From NCBI GenBank assembly GCA_944320355.1, contig CALUHC010000032.1, positions 1 through 64,000 of the forward strand: a stretch of 64,000 nucleotides of DNA. Direction: 5' to 3'. Below are positions 42,419 to 51,313 of this stretch, piece by piece (position 1 is the first letter of the stretch; each line of letters starts with the position of its first letter). Both the position numbers and the translations under genes were made by a program. A model generated the notes under the pieces. The model had not been told where the DNA came from. It did no database searches and saw only the letters and a list, made by a program, of their open reading frames with translations. This stretch comes from an uncultured Prevotella sp. GTDB taxonomy: Bacteria; Bacteroidota; Bacteroidia; Bacteroidales; Bacteroidaceae.

Positions 42419-43827
42419 GGAATCCGTTCGCAATATTCACGCTGAAGCCCGGCGAGAGAGTGCCGGCCGTGGCTGCCGCCGTTGTCATCGTCGCGCTCAA
42501 CGCCCTCTTTGTCAGCAAGATGTACGGCGCGCTCACGCCGCTCTGCCCTCCCGACGAGATGCAACGGCTGATGCTCTCGCGCTTCCGCGTGTCGGGCTAC
42601 GACCCGCTGACGCTCATCACCATATCGTCGTGGATAGACATATACAACGTGCAACGGCACCCGCTGCTGGCGTTCCTCATCAGTCCGCTGAGCCTCCTGA
42701 ACAGCGGACTGGCCGAGCTTACCGGCATCAACTGCGCCCTGTTCATCACAGCCGCGCTCATGTCGGCCTGCGCCTTCTACTCGTTCGTGTTCCTGCGCCG
42801 CACGCTCTGCGAGGTCATTGGCCTCGGGGCGGCCGACGCCAACCTGCTCTCGGCCCTGTTCTTCTCGTTTGCCTACGTCATGGTGATATGCTTCGCGCCC
42901 GACCATTTCGGCTTCTCGCAGTGCATGTTGCTCATAGTCCTCTACGTGGCGGGCATGAGAATGAAGAAGCGCAAGCTCGTGCCCACGTGGCAGATGGCCG
43001 TGCTCTTTGTCTTCTCCACGGGCATAACGACCACCAACTGCGTCAAGGCCGTGCTCATGCAGCTGTTCGTCAACGGGCGCAGGTTCTTCCGCCCGCGCAA
43101 CCTTATGCTGGGCATCGCCGTGCCGGCGGTGGCGTTGTGGATGTTCTGCAAGTTCGAGTACGATGTCTTTGTGGCCCCCATAGACAAGGCACGCCACGAG
43201 GCACGCCTGAAGAGGCAGGCAGAGCAAAAGGCAAAAGAGGAGCGGCAGAAGAAGCTGTATGCCGAGGCTGACTCGGCCACGAGGGCGAAGATGGCGCCGC
43301 GGATGAGGAAAAAGCGCACGGTGAGCAAGATGGGCAGGCCGATAAGCAACGACGGGATGATGCGCTGGAGCGACATAACGACCGACCGTGGAGAGACGTT
43401 CGTGGAGAACCTCTGGGGCGAGCCGCTGCAGTTTCACCGCCGCCACTTCCTCGAAGATATGTACCGCTCGCGCCCGGTCTTCGTGAGATACGACCTCGCG
43501 GCCAACTATATCGCCGAGGCTGTGGCCCTGCTCCTGTTCGTCGCGGGCATAGTCTGCGGCATCCGCAGCCGCTTCCTGTGGCTCGCGCTGTCGTGGTTCG
43601 GCTTCGACATGGCCCTGCACCTAGGGCTCGGTTTCGGCATAAACGAGATATACATCATGTCGCCCCACTGGCTGTTCATAGTCCCCGTGGCCGTGGCTTT
43701 CGCCTTCCGCAGGGCCTGCGGGTGGCGGCTCGCGGCGCTGCGCGCGGCCACAGGTTGCCTCGCGGCGTGGCTGTGGGCGCACAACGGGTGGCTGCTCGCG
43801 TCACACCTGCTCACTCCCGCAGCCTGA
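42415..43827 (+). CDS. Polytopic membrane protein, possible GT-C glycosyltransferase (DUF6080-like), 470 aa
   Basis: About ten membrane helices, with a long basic hydrophilic loop (about residues 255-340, rich in K/R/E: RLKRQAEQKAKEERQKK). An acidic pair near the first periplasmic loop (CPPDEMQRL, about residue 45) and a layout of helices like GT-C enzymes suggest a polyprenyl-phosphate-sugar-dependent glycosyltransferase, but no signature is certain. It shares ATGA with the HAD gene, so the three genes UbiA-HAD-this one are one unit. It is convergent with the next gene, only 5 bp between stops. Confidence 0.6.
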   Translation: MRNPFAIFTLKPGERVPAVAAAVVIVALNALFVSKMYGALTPLCPPDEMQRLMLSRFRVSGYDPLTLITISSWIDIYNVQRHPLLAFLISPLSLLNSGLAELTGINCALFITAALMSACAFYSFVFLRRTLCEVIGLGAADANLLSALFFSFAYVMVICFAPDHFGFSQCMLLIVLYVAGMRMKKRKLVPTWQMAVLFVFSTGITTTNCVKAVLMQLFVNGRRFFRPRNLMLGIAVPAVALWMFCKFEYDVFVAPIDKARHEARLKRQAEQKAKEERQKKLYAEADSATRAKMAPRMRKKRTVSKMGRPISNDGMMRWSDITTDRGETFVENLWGEPLQFHRRHFLEDMYRSRPVFVRYDLAANYIAEAVALLLFVAGIVCGIRSRFLWLALSWFGFDMALHLGLGFGINEIYIMSPHWLFIVPVAVAFAFRRACGWRLAALRAATGCLAAWLWAHNGWLLASHLLTPAA

Positions 43828-43832
43828 GAACG

Positions 43833-44852
43833 TCAGCAATGCTTGGCACGGCCAAGCATTTTGTTTATGCGGTTGCGCACTGCGCGGGCTATGACTCCGA
43901 AGTTTCCGCGGCGCAGGTTGAGCGCCAGCTCCTCCATCGAGCGGCCTATCTTTATCCAAGGGTGGCCGTAAGCCAGCGTGCGATACACCTTCTCCTTGTA
44001 CTCCACGTTCTCTATCACATAGCGCGGATGGCGCAACGGCCACTCAAGCTCGTAGCGCGGCATGGTGAACATACGCCTGAGGCGGCGGGGCATGGTGGCG
44101 AGCGAGGCCGAATAGTGAGTTGACTCTGCCGCAGGACCGAGGTTGTTGATGAGGTTACGCGCAGGAACGATGGCCAGCCCCGAGCCGAACATGATTGTCG
44201 CCCAGTGGATAGTCTCGTAAAACTCGCGCCCGCTCTCACGGTGGTCGTAGCAGGCTCTTATCATGTCGGCGTTCATCCCGCGCTGCCTTACGAGCGCGCG
44301 CAGCTGCCTCATGTTGTACTCATCGTCAAGGAAAGTGTACTTGCCGTCCCACCGGTCTATGACCCTGCGCCACGAAGCCCAGCCCCATATCGACATATAG
44401 GAGGTGAAGATGTAATCGTAGGGGCAGTCGTCGAGCCGCTCCTCGCTGTTGAACCCTGACACCATGACTATCCTCTCGTCGTGCTCGTAGCGGTCGAGCA
44501 TCTCCTTGCAGAACGGGAAGAACGACTGCGAGGGGATGCTGTCATCCTCAAACACGATGCACTTGTCGGCCAGTGAGAACGCCCACCTTTGCGCGTTGTA
44601 GTTCGACGGGTCGCATCCGGAGTTCGTCTCCTGGTAGTTTTTCCTCACGTCGCACTCCCAGTCTACGTTGTCCACCACCTCGCGGCACTTCATTATGCCC
44701 GCCATGTCGCGCTCTCCGCGCGGCCCGTCTTGATAGAGGAACAGGCGCGAAGGGCGCGCGCGGCGCACCTCGTCGAACACTTTCTTGAGCGACTCGGGGC
44801 GGTTGAAGAACAGTATCAGCACCGCTATGTCTATCTTTGCCGGTTGTTTCAT
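43833..44852 (-). CDS. GT-A type glycosyltransferase, 339 aa
   Basis: Nucleotide-sugar transferase of the GT2/GNT-I-like type, often labelled hemolytic protein HlpA-like in Bacteroidetes. The first strand IDIAVLILFFNRPESLKKVF, the metal site FEDDSIPSQSFF (about residues 101-112) and the acceptor-side SIWGWASWRRVIDRWD are typical. No membrane segment is seen; the C-terminal 70 residues are basic. It has its own promoter about 110 bp upstream and is not in an operon. Confidence 0.85.
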   Translation of the reverse strand: MKQPAKIDIAVLILFFNRPESLKKVFDEVRRARPSRLFLYQDGPRGERDMAGIMKCREVVDNVDWECDVRKNYQETNSGCDPSNYNAQRWAFSLADKCIVFEDDSIPSQSFFPFCKEMLDRYEHDERIVMVSGFNSEERLDDCPYDYIFTSYMSIWGWASWRRVIDRWDGKYTFLDDEYNMRQLRALVRQRGMNADMIRACYDHRESGREFYETIHWATIMFGSGLAIVPARNLINNLGPAAESTHYSASLATMPRRLRRMFTMPRYELEWPLRHPRYVIENVEYKEKVYRTLAYGHPWIKIGRSMEELALNLRRGNFGVIARAVRNRINKMLGRAKHC

Positions 44853-44960
44853 GTGGTATCTTTAGTGGTTCTGCATTTTCTTTCCTGCTTTGGCGTGCGC
44901 TGCAACGAGGCCGGCGACCCACCCCGGCCCGCCTCATAGCGCGTCAGCGCCCGCTTTTTG

Positions 44961-44968
44961 CAAAGTTA
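44961..44968 (-). promoter_or_regulatory. -7 promoter element for the GT-A gene
   Basis: TAACTTTG on the minus strand, 109 bp before the ATG at 44852. Confidence 0.55.
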
Positions 44969-45123
44969 CAAAAATGACGCCGACACGCAAAGACATTCAC
45001 GATATATTTTCACCTGCCTGCCTCGGCGGAGCCGCTGACACGCCCCGCGGCTGCCGAACGCCGCGTGCTGCCGCCAACATTTTCGTGTCAAAGCCATGGA
45101 CACCGGCCATGTCACCTAACCGC

Positions 45124-45239
45124 CTGGCTGCCAGCGCATTGCAAAACGTGCCGTTTTGGAGCGCAAAACGGCACGTTTCACCACCTGAAACGGGTCGTTT
45201 CGCACTGCGAAACGACCCGTTTTGGAATACAGGACGGCA
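45124..45239 (+). repeat. 22-bp-phased palindrome array 6
   Basis: Leader CTGGCTGCCAG (45124-45134, a perfect palindrome) plus a 9-nt linker; units at 45144, 45166, 45188 and 45210, and a partial GGACG unit at 45232. Cores are TGC, GCA, GGT and ACC, so units 1/2 and 3/4 are exact reverse complements of each other. It lies between two minus-strand genes. Nothing else is seen in 44853-45394 apart from a promoter. Confidence 0.92.
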
Positions 45240-45394
45240 CACGCCGCAAACCGAGGCCTGCCGCGTCGTTTTTAATTGCGCATTTGCATACAGCCAACTC
45301 CATGCCTCTTGAAATTGCCGGCAGGCATATTGGCGACGCTCGTCGGAACACCGCCCTGGGACGTGGCACGGCCTATGCGCAACGCCTCGGGCGC

Positions 45395-46204
45395 TCACGG
45401 CCTGCCGCCGGTGGCGTTCCAGTCTGCGGAGTCGCGCGTGCTGCATCCGACTGTGTCCGGATGCTCGAACAGGTCGCTTTCATCCAGCCCCATTTTCTGC
45501 ATATATACAGCCCTTTGCGCCCTTATCATCTCGGCTATGTTGGCCAGCACCATGGCGTTGATGGTGTTTCTGAACATATAGTCCCGCACCTCGTGCTTCC
45601 TCATCAGGTACATGGCGAACTCGCTGTTGGAGTGTATGTCGTATATCTCGTCGGCCGTCACGGCGTTGGCAAACAGCAAGTGCCGCTCCTCGTATGCGTC
45701 GGATATAATCTTGTTGGCTTCGTTTATCATGGTGAAGGCCGTGCCGACAAAGTTCACGAAGTCTGCGTCGGCGAGCGTCTCCCACGTGTCGTTGCTGCTG
45801 CTGAATATGCGCTCCACGGTGTTGTCGGCTGCATACAGCGATATCTCGCTGAGACTTTTGTTGAACTGCTCGGCCATCTCGGGCTTGGCGTATGCAATGC
45901 TGTCGGGGTAGAGCCGGTCTAGATATTGGTACACGCTGTCGGCTTTTTTCATCTTCTCCGCCTCTGCCGATATCTGGTTGGCCGCCACGTGCAGCTGCCT
46001 GAACACCATCTTTGTGGTCATCTCGGCCATCTCCTCCTTCTTGACATAATCGATGTAGGAATCCGTCCCGAAAGTGAGCAGGATACCGAGTGTGGTGCCC
46101 ACAAGGCCGCTCATCGTGGATTTGACCCAAGGCGACACCTTGACTCTGTGCCTGCGCTCCGCCAGCCTTCGCGCGGCGGCCGCGGTTTTTCGTATCATTC
46201 TCAT
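45395..46204 (-). CDS. Single-pass membrane protein of unknown function, 269 aa
   Basis: I do not recognise a family. A basic N-terminus (MRMIRKTAAAARRLAERRHR) is followed by one membrane helix (residues about 30-48, STMSGLVGTTLGILLTFGTDSYI). The rest is a largely helical, acidic domain (about 50-255) that would lie in the periplasm, with coiled-coil-like stretches such as QLHVAANQISAEAEKMKKADSVY. The start was placed at the first ATG downstream of the promoter at 46231-46238; a second ATG two codons later is equally good. Monocistronic, divergent from argS. Confidence 0.7.
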   Translation of the reverse strand: MRMIRKTAAAARRLAERRHRVKVSPWVKSTMSGLVGTTLGILLTFGTDSYIDYVKKEEMAEMTTKMVFRQLHVAANQISAEAEKMKKADSVYQYLDRLYPDSIAYAKPEMAEQFNKSLSEISLYAADNTVERIFSSSNDTWETLADADFVNFVGTAFTMINEANKIISDAYEERHLLFANAVTADEIYDIHSNSEFAMYLMRKHEVRDYMFRNTINAMVLANIAEMIRAQRAVYMQKMGLDESDLFEHPDTVGCSTRDSADWNATGGRP

Positions 46205-46230
46205 GTAGTTTGCTGTGATGTTTGTCGCTG

Positions 46231-46238
46231 CAAAAGTA
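46231..46238 (-). promoter_or_regulatory. -7 promoter element for the 269-aa membrane protein
   Basis: TACTTTTG on the minus strand, about 27 bp before the ATG at 46204. Confidence 0.55.
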
Positions 46239-46379
46239 CACATAATCCGCAAGGTGTGCAAGCAAGTGGGCGGCAAAAGGCCTACAGCCGGACTGACATT
46301 CGCGGCGGAGCGATGTGGGCGGCAGCCCTGCCGATGCCATTTTGCCGCCTGCGGATATGGCGGTTTGCCATATTTTTCG

Positions 46380-46387
46380 TAATTTTG
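46380..46387 (+). promoter_or_regulatory. -7 promoter element for argS
   Basis: TAATTTTG, about 44 bp before the ATG at 46431. Confidence 0.6.
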
Positions 46388-46430
46388 CAGCGATATTCAA
46401 ATACACATTATATAATAAGGAATGCCTACA

Positions 46431-48251
46431 ATGAAGATAGAAACGACTATAGCCGATGCCGTGAAGGCCGGCATCAAGACACTCTACGGGCAGGAGGTGC
46501 CCGACAAGATGGTGCAGCTGCAGAAGACCAAGCGCGAGTTTGAGGGCAACCTCACGCTCGTGGTGTTCCCGTTCCTCAAGGTATCGAAGAAGAAACCGGA
46601 GGACACTGCCGAGGACCTCGGACGCTACCTCGCGGCCAACTGCACGGCGGTGGCATCCTATAACGTGGTGAAGGGATTCCTCAACCTGGTCATCGCCCCT
46701 GCCGCATGGGTGGAGCTGCTGTGTGACATCGACGCCGACCCGGCCTACGGCGAGCGCAAGGCAGAGCCCGACGCGCCGCTGGTGATGATAGAATACTCGT
46801 CGCCCAACACCAACAAGCCCCTGCACCTGGGCCACGTGCGCAACAACCTGCTGGGCTGGAGCCTGGCGCAGATAATGCAGGCCAACGGCAACCGCGTGGT
46901 GAAGACCAACATAGTGAACGACCGCGGAATACACATCTGCAAGTCAATGCTGGCCTGGCTGAAGTGGGGAGGCGGCGAGACGCCCGAGACAAGCGGCAAG
47001 AAAGGCGACCACCTGATAGGCGACTACTACGTGGCCTTCGACAAGCACTACCGCGAGGAGGTGAAAGAGCTCACGGCAAAATACATCGCCGGGGGCATGG
47101 CCGCCGAGGAAGCGGAGAAGAAAGCCAAGGAAGAGGCACCGCTGATAAAGGAAGCCCACGAAATGCTCGTGAAGTGGGAGCAGGGCGACGAGGAGGTGCG
47201 CTCGCTGTGGCGCAAGATGAACTCGTGGGTATATGCCGGCTTCGACGAGACCTACAAGGCCCTGGGCGTGGGCTTCGACAAGATATACTACGAGTCGGAC
47301 ACATACCTGCGGGGCAAGGCCAAGGTGGAGGAAGGACTGGCCAAGGGCCTCTTCGAGCGCCACGAGGACGGCAGCGTGTGGGCCGACCTCACCGCCGAGG
47401 GGCTCGACCAGAAGCTGCTGCTGCGCTCCGACGGCACGTCTGTCTACATGACGCAGGACATCGGCACGGCCGAGATGCGCTTCAACGACTACCCGATAGA
47501 CAAGATGATATACGTCGTCGGCAACGAGCAGAACTACCACTTCCAGGTGCTATCCATACTGCTCGACCGCCTCGGATTCAAGTGGGGCAAGGAGCTGGTG
47601 CACTTCTCCTACGGAATGGTGGAACTGCCCAACGGAAAGATGAAGAGCCGCGAGGGCACAGTTGTGGACGCCGACGACCTCATCGCGGAGATGATAGCCC
47701 AAGCCCGCCGCACAAGCGAGGAGCTGGGCAAGTTTGACGACATATCCGAGGAGGAGCGCAGCGAGATTGCCCGCATCGTGGGCATGGGCGCACTGAAGTA
47801 CTTCATCCTCAAGGTCGACGCCCGGAAGAACATGCTCTTCAACCCCGAAGAGTCCATAGACTTCAACGGAAACACAGGCCCCTTCATACAGTACACCCAC
47901 GCCCGCATACGCAGCATACTGCGCAAGGCCGAGGCCGAGGGCATAACGCTGCCCGAAAGGCTCGACGCCACAAACGTGGAGCCCAATGACAAGGAGGTGG
48001 CCTTGATACAAAAGCTCAACGAGTTTGGCGCGGCTGTGGAGCAGGCCGGCAAGGACTACAGCCCGAGCGGCATCGCCAACTACTGCTACGAGCTGACAAA
48101 GGAGTTCAACCAGTTCTATCACGACTACTCAATACTCAAGGAACCCGACACCAACAAGAAGCAGCTGCGCCTCGTCCTGGCCCGCAATGTGGCCAAGACC
48201 ATAAAGAACGGCATGGCCCTGCTCGGCATAGAGGTGCCGGAGAGAATGTGA
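46431..48251 (+). CDS. argS: Arginyl-tRNA synthetase, 606 aa
   Basis: Charges tRNA-Arg. It has the N-terminal Add1 tRNA-binding domain (1-100), the class I site NTNKPLHLGHVRNN with the HIGH-equivalent HLGH (132-135), and the KMSKS-equivalent KMKS at 403-406 in GKMKSREGTVVD. The C-terminal DALR anticodon-binding domain (about 470-606) ends LLGIEVPERM, as in other bacteria. AAGGA lies 9 nt before the ATG of MKIETT but touches an earlier in-frame ATG at 46422, which decides for 46431. Confidence 0.95.
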   Translation: MKIETTIADAVKAGIKTLYGQEVPDKMVQLQKTKREFEGNLTLVVFPFLKVSKKKPEDTAEDLGRYLAANCTAVASYNVVKGFLNLVIAPAAWVELLCDIDADPAYGERKAEPDAPLVMIEYSSPNTNKPLHLGHVRNNLLGWSLAQIMQANGNRVVKTNIVNDRGIHICKSMLAWLKWGGGETPETSGKKGDHLIGDYYVAFDKHYREEVKELTAKYIAGGMAAEEAEKKAKEEAPLIKEAHEMLVKWEQGDEEVRSLWRKMNSWVYAGFDETYKALGVGFDKIYYESDTYLRGKAKVEEGLAKGLFERHEDGSVWADLTAEGLDQKLLLRSDGTSVYMTQDIGTAEMRFNDYPIDKMIYVVGNEQNYHFQVLSILLDRLGFKWGKELVHFSYGMVELPNGKMKSREGTVVDADDLIAEMIAQARRTSEELGKFDDISEEERSEIARIVGMGALKYFILKVDARKNMLFNPEESIDFNGNTGPFIQYTHARIRSILRKAEAEGITLPERLDATNVEPNDKEVALIQKLNEFGAAVEQAGKDYSPSGIANYCYELTKEFNQFYHDYSILKEPDTNKKQLRLVLARNVAKTIKNGMALLGIEVPERM

Positions 48252-48279
48252 TTTAATTCATAATCCACAAATCACAAAC

Positions 48280-48321
48280 CCATAATGCATGATTGGCTGT
48301 GCTGCCAATCATGCATTATGG
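48280..48321. repeat. Perfect 18-bp hairpin between argS and the RNase H gene
   Basis: Arms 48280-48297 and 48304-48321 (CCATAATGCATGATTGGC and complement), loop TGTGCT. There is no T-run, so it is either a transcript-stabilising or -processing hairpin or a small insertion remnant. Confidence 0.8.
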
Positions 48322-48352
48322 ATTGCGAAACAAAGTTCGGCGCCATCCAATT

Positions 48353-48814
48353 ATGAATTATCAAAATCCTCCTGATTACAGAAACGACACTGTGCTGCCC
48401 CTACCACCAGAGGTCAGGGCCGACGCGTGGGCCGTCGATGCGGCGTGCAGCGGCAATCCAGGACCTATGGAATACCGCTGCATAGACCTCGCCACAGGGG
48501 CGCAGGTATTCCATTTCGGGCCGCTGTACGGCACAAACAACATAGGGGAATTCCTTGCCATCGTCCACGCCCTCGCCTTGATGGAACAGCGCGGGGAGCG
48601 CAAGGCCATATATTCAGATAGCTATAACGCCATACTCTGGGTGAACAAGCGCAAGTGCAAGACCAAGCTTGAGCGCACACAACGCACGGCTCAACTCTTC
48701 GACATCATCGCCCGCGCCGAGCATTGGCTCGCCACGCACAGGTACTCTACGCCTATCATCAAGTGGGAAACAAAGAAATGGGGCGAAGTGCCGGCCGACT
48801 TCGGGAGGAAATAA
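48353..48814 (+). CDS. Ribonuclease HI-family protein, 153 aa
   Basis: RNase H fold with the acidic active site: Asp29 in AVDAACSGNPG, Glu66 in GTNNIGEFLAIVHAL, Asp89 in YSDSYNA, and a final Asp150 in the C-terminal PADFGRK. This short form with GTNNIGEF is the common Bacteroidetes RNase H-like protein; it should cut RNA in RNA-DNA hybrids. The start MNYQNPPDYR was chosen over upstream codons that fall in the hairpin at 48280-48321. No promoter is seen, and it may be read from argS. Confidence 0.88.
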   Translation: MNYQNPPDYRNDTVLPLPPEVRADAWAVDAACSGNPGPMEYRCIDLATGAQVFHFGPLYGTNNIGEFLAIVHALALMEQRGERKAIYSDSYNAILWVNKRKCKTKLERTQRTAQLFDIIARAEHWLATHRYSTPIIKWETKKWGEVPADFGRK

Positions 48815-48871
48815 GAACGGCGACGCCGTCCCTTTGTCAGGAATTCAACACCCTAAAGGGCTGGAAGCACA

Positions 48872-50350
48872 ATGAACATCGATAAGTCTGTGACACTGGC
48901 AAGCCGCATGGCGCAAGCGGAAAGGCTGCTCGCCTTTGCGGCTTGTGTGGTGGCTTCGGCCGCACTTGTGTTTCTGTGCTCCTCTACGTCGCCGCTTTTC
49001 AGCATTATGTCCGACGACTCTTCCATCTTCCTCGTAATCGGGAAGTATTGGCATGAGGGTGTGTTGCCCTATCGCGACCTGTGGGATTCCAAGGGACCGT
49101 TTCTCTTCTTAGTCAACGCCATCGGCTATGGCATCACGCAGAGCGCGCTGGGTGTGGCCTTGATTCAGGTGGCCTTCATGTCGTTCACGCTGCTATTCAC
49201 ATACAGATTGCTGCGCTGTGAGTTCAATACGGGGTACAGTGCGCTGTTCACTGGTTGCGTGTTCAGCTCTCTGGCATACGTATATGGCAGCGGCGACACG
49301 GCCGAAGAATTTGTCATGCCGCTCATAGCCTGGCTTTTCTATCGTCTCCACCGCTGGCTCGACAGTGGCCGCATGGATTTTGCCTGGAGCGATGCACTGG
49401 TTTGCGGAGTTACGTTCGGGCTGTGCCTCGGCACCCGGCTGACCAATGCCATCGGCATCTGCGCGGCATCAGTGGCCGTGGCCGGCCTCCTCGCAACCCG
49501 CAGGCAATGGGCGGCACTGCTGGGTTGCGCAGCGGCATTCATTGTGGGCTCGGCTGTTGCAGTTGTGCCTTTCGTGGCTTATTTTGCCAGCCACAATGCC
49601 TTAGGCGACCTTGTCTATGGCGCGCTGCTGTACAATATGGAATACTCTACCGATTGGACGGGCTATTCGCTGGTAGACTACGCCAAGGCGTTTTGCAGCG
49701 GTTTCCCCTGCATAGCGCTGCTCGCTGTCAGCGTGGTGCAGCTCGCCGCAGGGCAAAGGGTGCGCGGCGCGTGCTGGCTCACGGTGTCGCTATCCACTCT
49801 CATATACCTTTGCAACACGCATCTCTTCCCACATTATTTTATGATAACGGCACCCTACCTGTCTGTTGCAGTCATCGAGACTTCACGGTTGGCGCCGGCG
49901 CGGCCTTGGATGTGCCGTGTCGGTGCCATTGCCATGGCCGCAGTGCTGGCGCCATCGTTGGCTTACCGTGTCCACGTGTCGCGTTTCAACCTTGACTATG
50001 TGCGCAACTTCGACGATCCGTATGCCAGCCTCGTTGACATGATTCCCAAGGAGGAGCGAGGCAGTTTCGTGGCCTACAACAGCGCCACGAACATCTATCT
50101 GCGCTACGGCATCAAGCCTGCCTGCCGCTTCTTCTATCTGCAGGACTGGATGGCAGAGCAGGGACCGAGCCTACGCGGACTGCTGGTAGACGAAATGGAG
50201 CTACGGCAAGTCAAATGGATTCTGGCCTATGGCGACGTTGCCGACATGGCCATTGGAGAGTTGCTTGCGCGCAAGTATGACGTGGTTGGCGAACGGATCG
50301 AGTATGAACTCACACTGTTCAGGCTCCGCGATGGCCGCTCGGAGCGATAG
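48872..50350 (+). CDS. GT-C family membrane glycosyltransferase (PMT/ArnT-like), 492 aa
   Basis: Ten or more membrane helices, with the first large periplasmic loop containing SDDSSIFLVIGKYWHEGVLPYRDLWDSKGPFLF in outline (about 46-79). The acidic pair followed by YRDLWDSKGP is characteristic of GT39/GT83-type enzymes that use polyprenyl-phosphate sugars. Also present are the helix breaks GDTAEEFVMPL and a soluble C-terminal part of about 120 residues. The sugar donor is unknown. Codon use is a little less GC-rich than in argS. It is convergent with the LicD gene; an 18-bp TTGCCTG/CAGGCAA hairpin follows the stop. Confidence 0.8.
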   Translation: MNIDKSVTLASRMAQAERLLAFAACVVASAALVFLCSSTSPLFSIMSDDSSIFLVIGKYWHEGVLPYRDLWDSKGPFLFLVNAIGYGITQSALGVALIQVAFMSFTLLFTYRLLRCEFNTGYSALFTGCVFSSLAYVYGSGDTAEEFVMPLIAWLFYRLHRWLDSGRMDFAWSDALVCGVTFGLCLGTRLTNAIGICAASVAVAGLLATRRQWAALLGCAAAFIVGSAVAVVPFVAYFASHNALGDLVYGALLYNMEYSTDWTGYSLVDYAKAFCSGFPCIALLAVSVVQLAAGQRVRGACWLTVSLSTLIYLCNTHLFPHYFMITAPYLSVAVIETSRLAPARPWMCRVGAIAMAAVLAPSLAYRVHVSRFNLDYVRNFDDPYASLVDMIPKEERGSFVAYNSATNIYLRYGIKPACRFFYLQDWMAEQGPSLRGLLVDEMELRQVKWILAYGDVADMAIGELLARKYDVVGERIEYELTLFRLRDGRSER

Positions 50351-50482
50351 TGGTGGCGGTTGGAATTGCCTGAACAGGCAACGCGAGCATTGCTTCGACA
50401 TATTTCACAATCAGCAAAACACACCGTCCATCAGCCCCCTTGGCCGCTTCAGCCCTTATCCCACTTACGCCAATGCCTTGCC

Positions 50483-51313
50483 TCAACCTTCCCGGCAGCC
50501 TTCGTTCCCAATCAGTTCCGGCATCAGGAACACCGAGTGCACCTTGCGTTTCTCCACCGGAGGAATCTCCATATAGTTGCGGTACAGGTCGCGCAGGTAT
50601 GCGTCTGGATTGGCAGGGGCAAGAAAGCGCTTGCCTTCGAACACGATTTCGCCTGTCGGGAACACACTGTCGCGGCGGTGCATTATGCCGTATCCGTTGT
50701 TGATTGTTATGTTGCCGATATATGTGTCGTGACTGCAGAGAGCGTTTGCGGCGGCCCATACCAGTTTGCTCACGCAGTATTTCGCTCCGAACCAGAAGAA
50801 CTCTGCAGCCGAGCGCAGGCTGTAATGGTGGGCCTTGTGCAGTATCGAATAGCTCTTGGAAATACCAAGCGTGACGCGTTTCACGAACGATGGCGCCGCT
50901 GTGGGGTAATCAACAAAGGGGAATATGTCCACATACAACCCCTTTTGATAGCTTGCGGCAAAGTTGTCTCCGGCCTCCACATAGAACGAATTTAGGTCGC
51001 GCACCTTCGTTATGTGCGTTTCCACCTCCTGCTCTGTCTGCTGTGTCTGCAGGAAAAGGCCGTCGGGCAACTCCCTCCTGGCGGCATCGGCGAAGCGTTT
51101 CATGTCTTCAAGCCGCATGGCTATGTCTATGTCGTCGTCCCACGGGATGAACCCTCCGTGGCGGACGGCACCGAGCAGTGTGCCGCCATCGAGCCAGTAG
51201 TCTATTGAATGGCGGCGGCACAGGCCGTCTATCGCTTCGAGTATGGCGAGCTGCTTCAGCTGGCAGGCCCGCAGGTTGCGCTGTTTGAACTGCTCTATGT
51301 ATTCATTCTTCAT
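50483..51313 (-). CDS. LicD-family phosphotransferase, 276 aa
   Basis: Nucleotidyltransferase-fold enzyme that transfers a phospho-alditol or phosphocholine from a CDP-carrier to a glycan. The family motif WLDGGTLLGAVRHGGFIPWDDDIDIAM (in outline residues 40-66) is intact, with GGTLLGAVR at 43-51 and the metal-binding DDDID at 59-63. It overlaps the end of the CDP-ribitol synthase-like gene by 11 bp, so it is probably translationally coupled. The likely donor is therefore CDP-ribitol, as for eukaryotic fukutin/FKRP relatives, and not CDP-choline; no licA, licB or licC homologue is near. Confidence 0.88.
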   Translation of the reverse strand: MKNEYIEQFKQRNLRACQLKQLAILEAIDGLCRRHSIDYWLDGGTLLGAVRHGGFIPWDDDIDIAMRLEDMKRFADAARRELPDGLFLQTQQTEQEVETHITKVRDLNSFYVEAGDNFAASYQKGLYVDIFPFVDYPTAAPSFVKRVTLGISKSYSILHKAHHYSLRSAAEFFWFGAKYCVSKLVWAAANALCSHDTYIGNITINNGYGIMHRRDSVFPTGEIVFEGKRFLAPANPDAYLRDLYRNYMEIPPVEKRKVHSVFLMPELIGNEGCREG

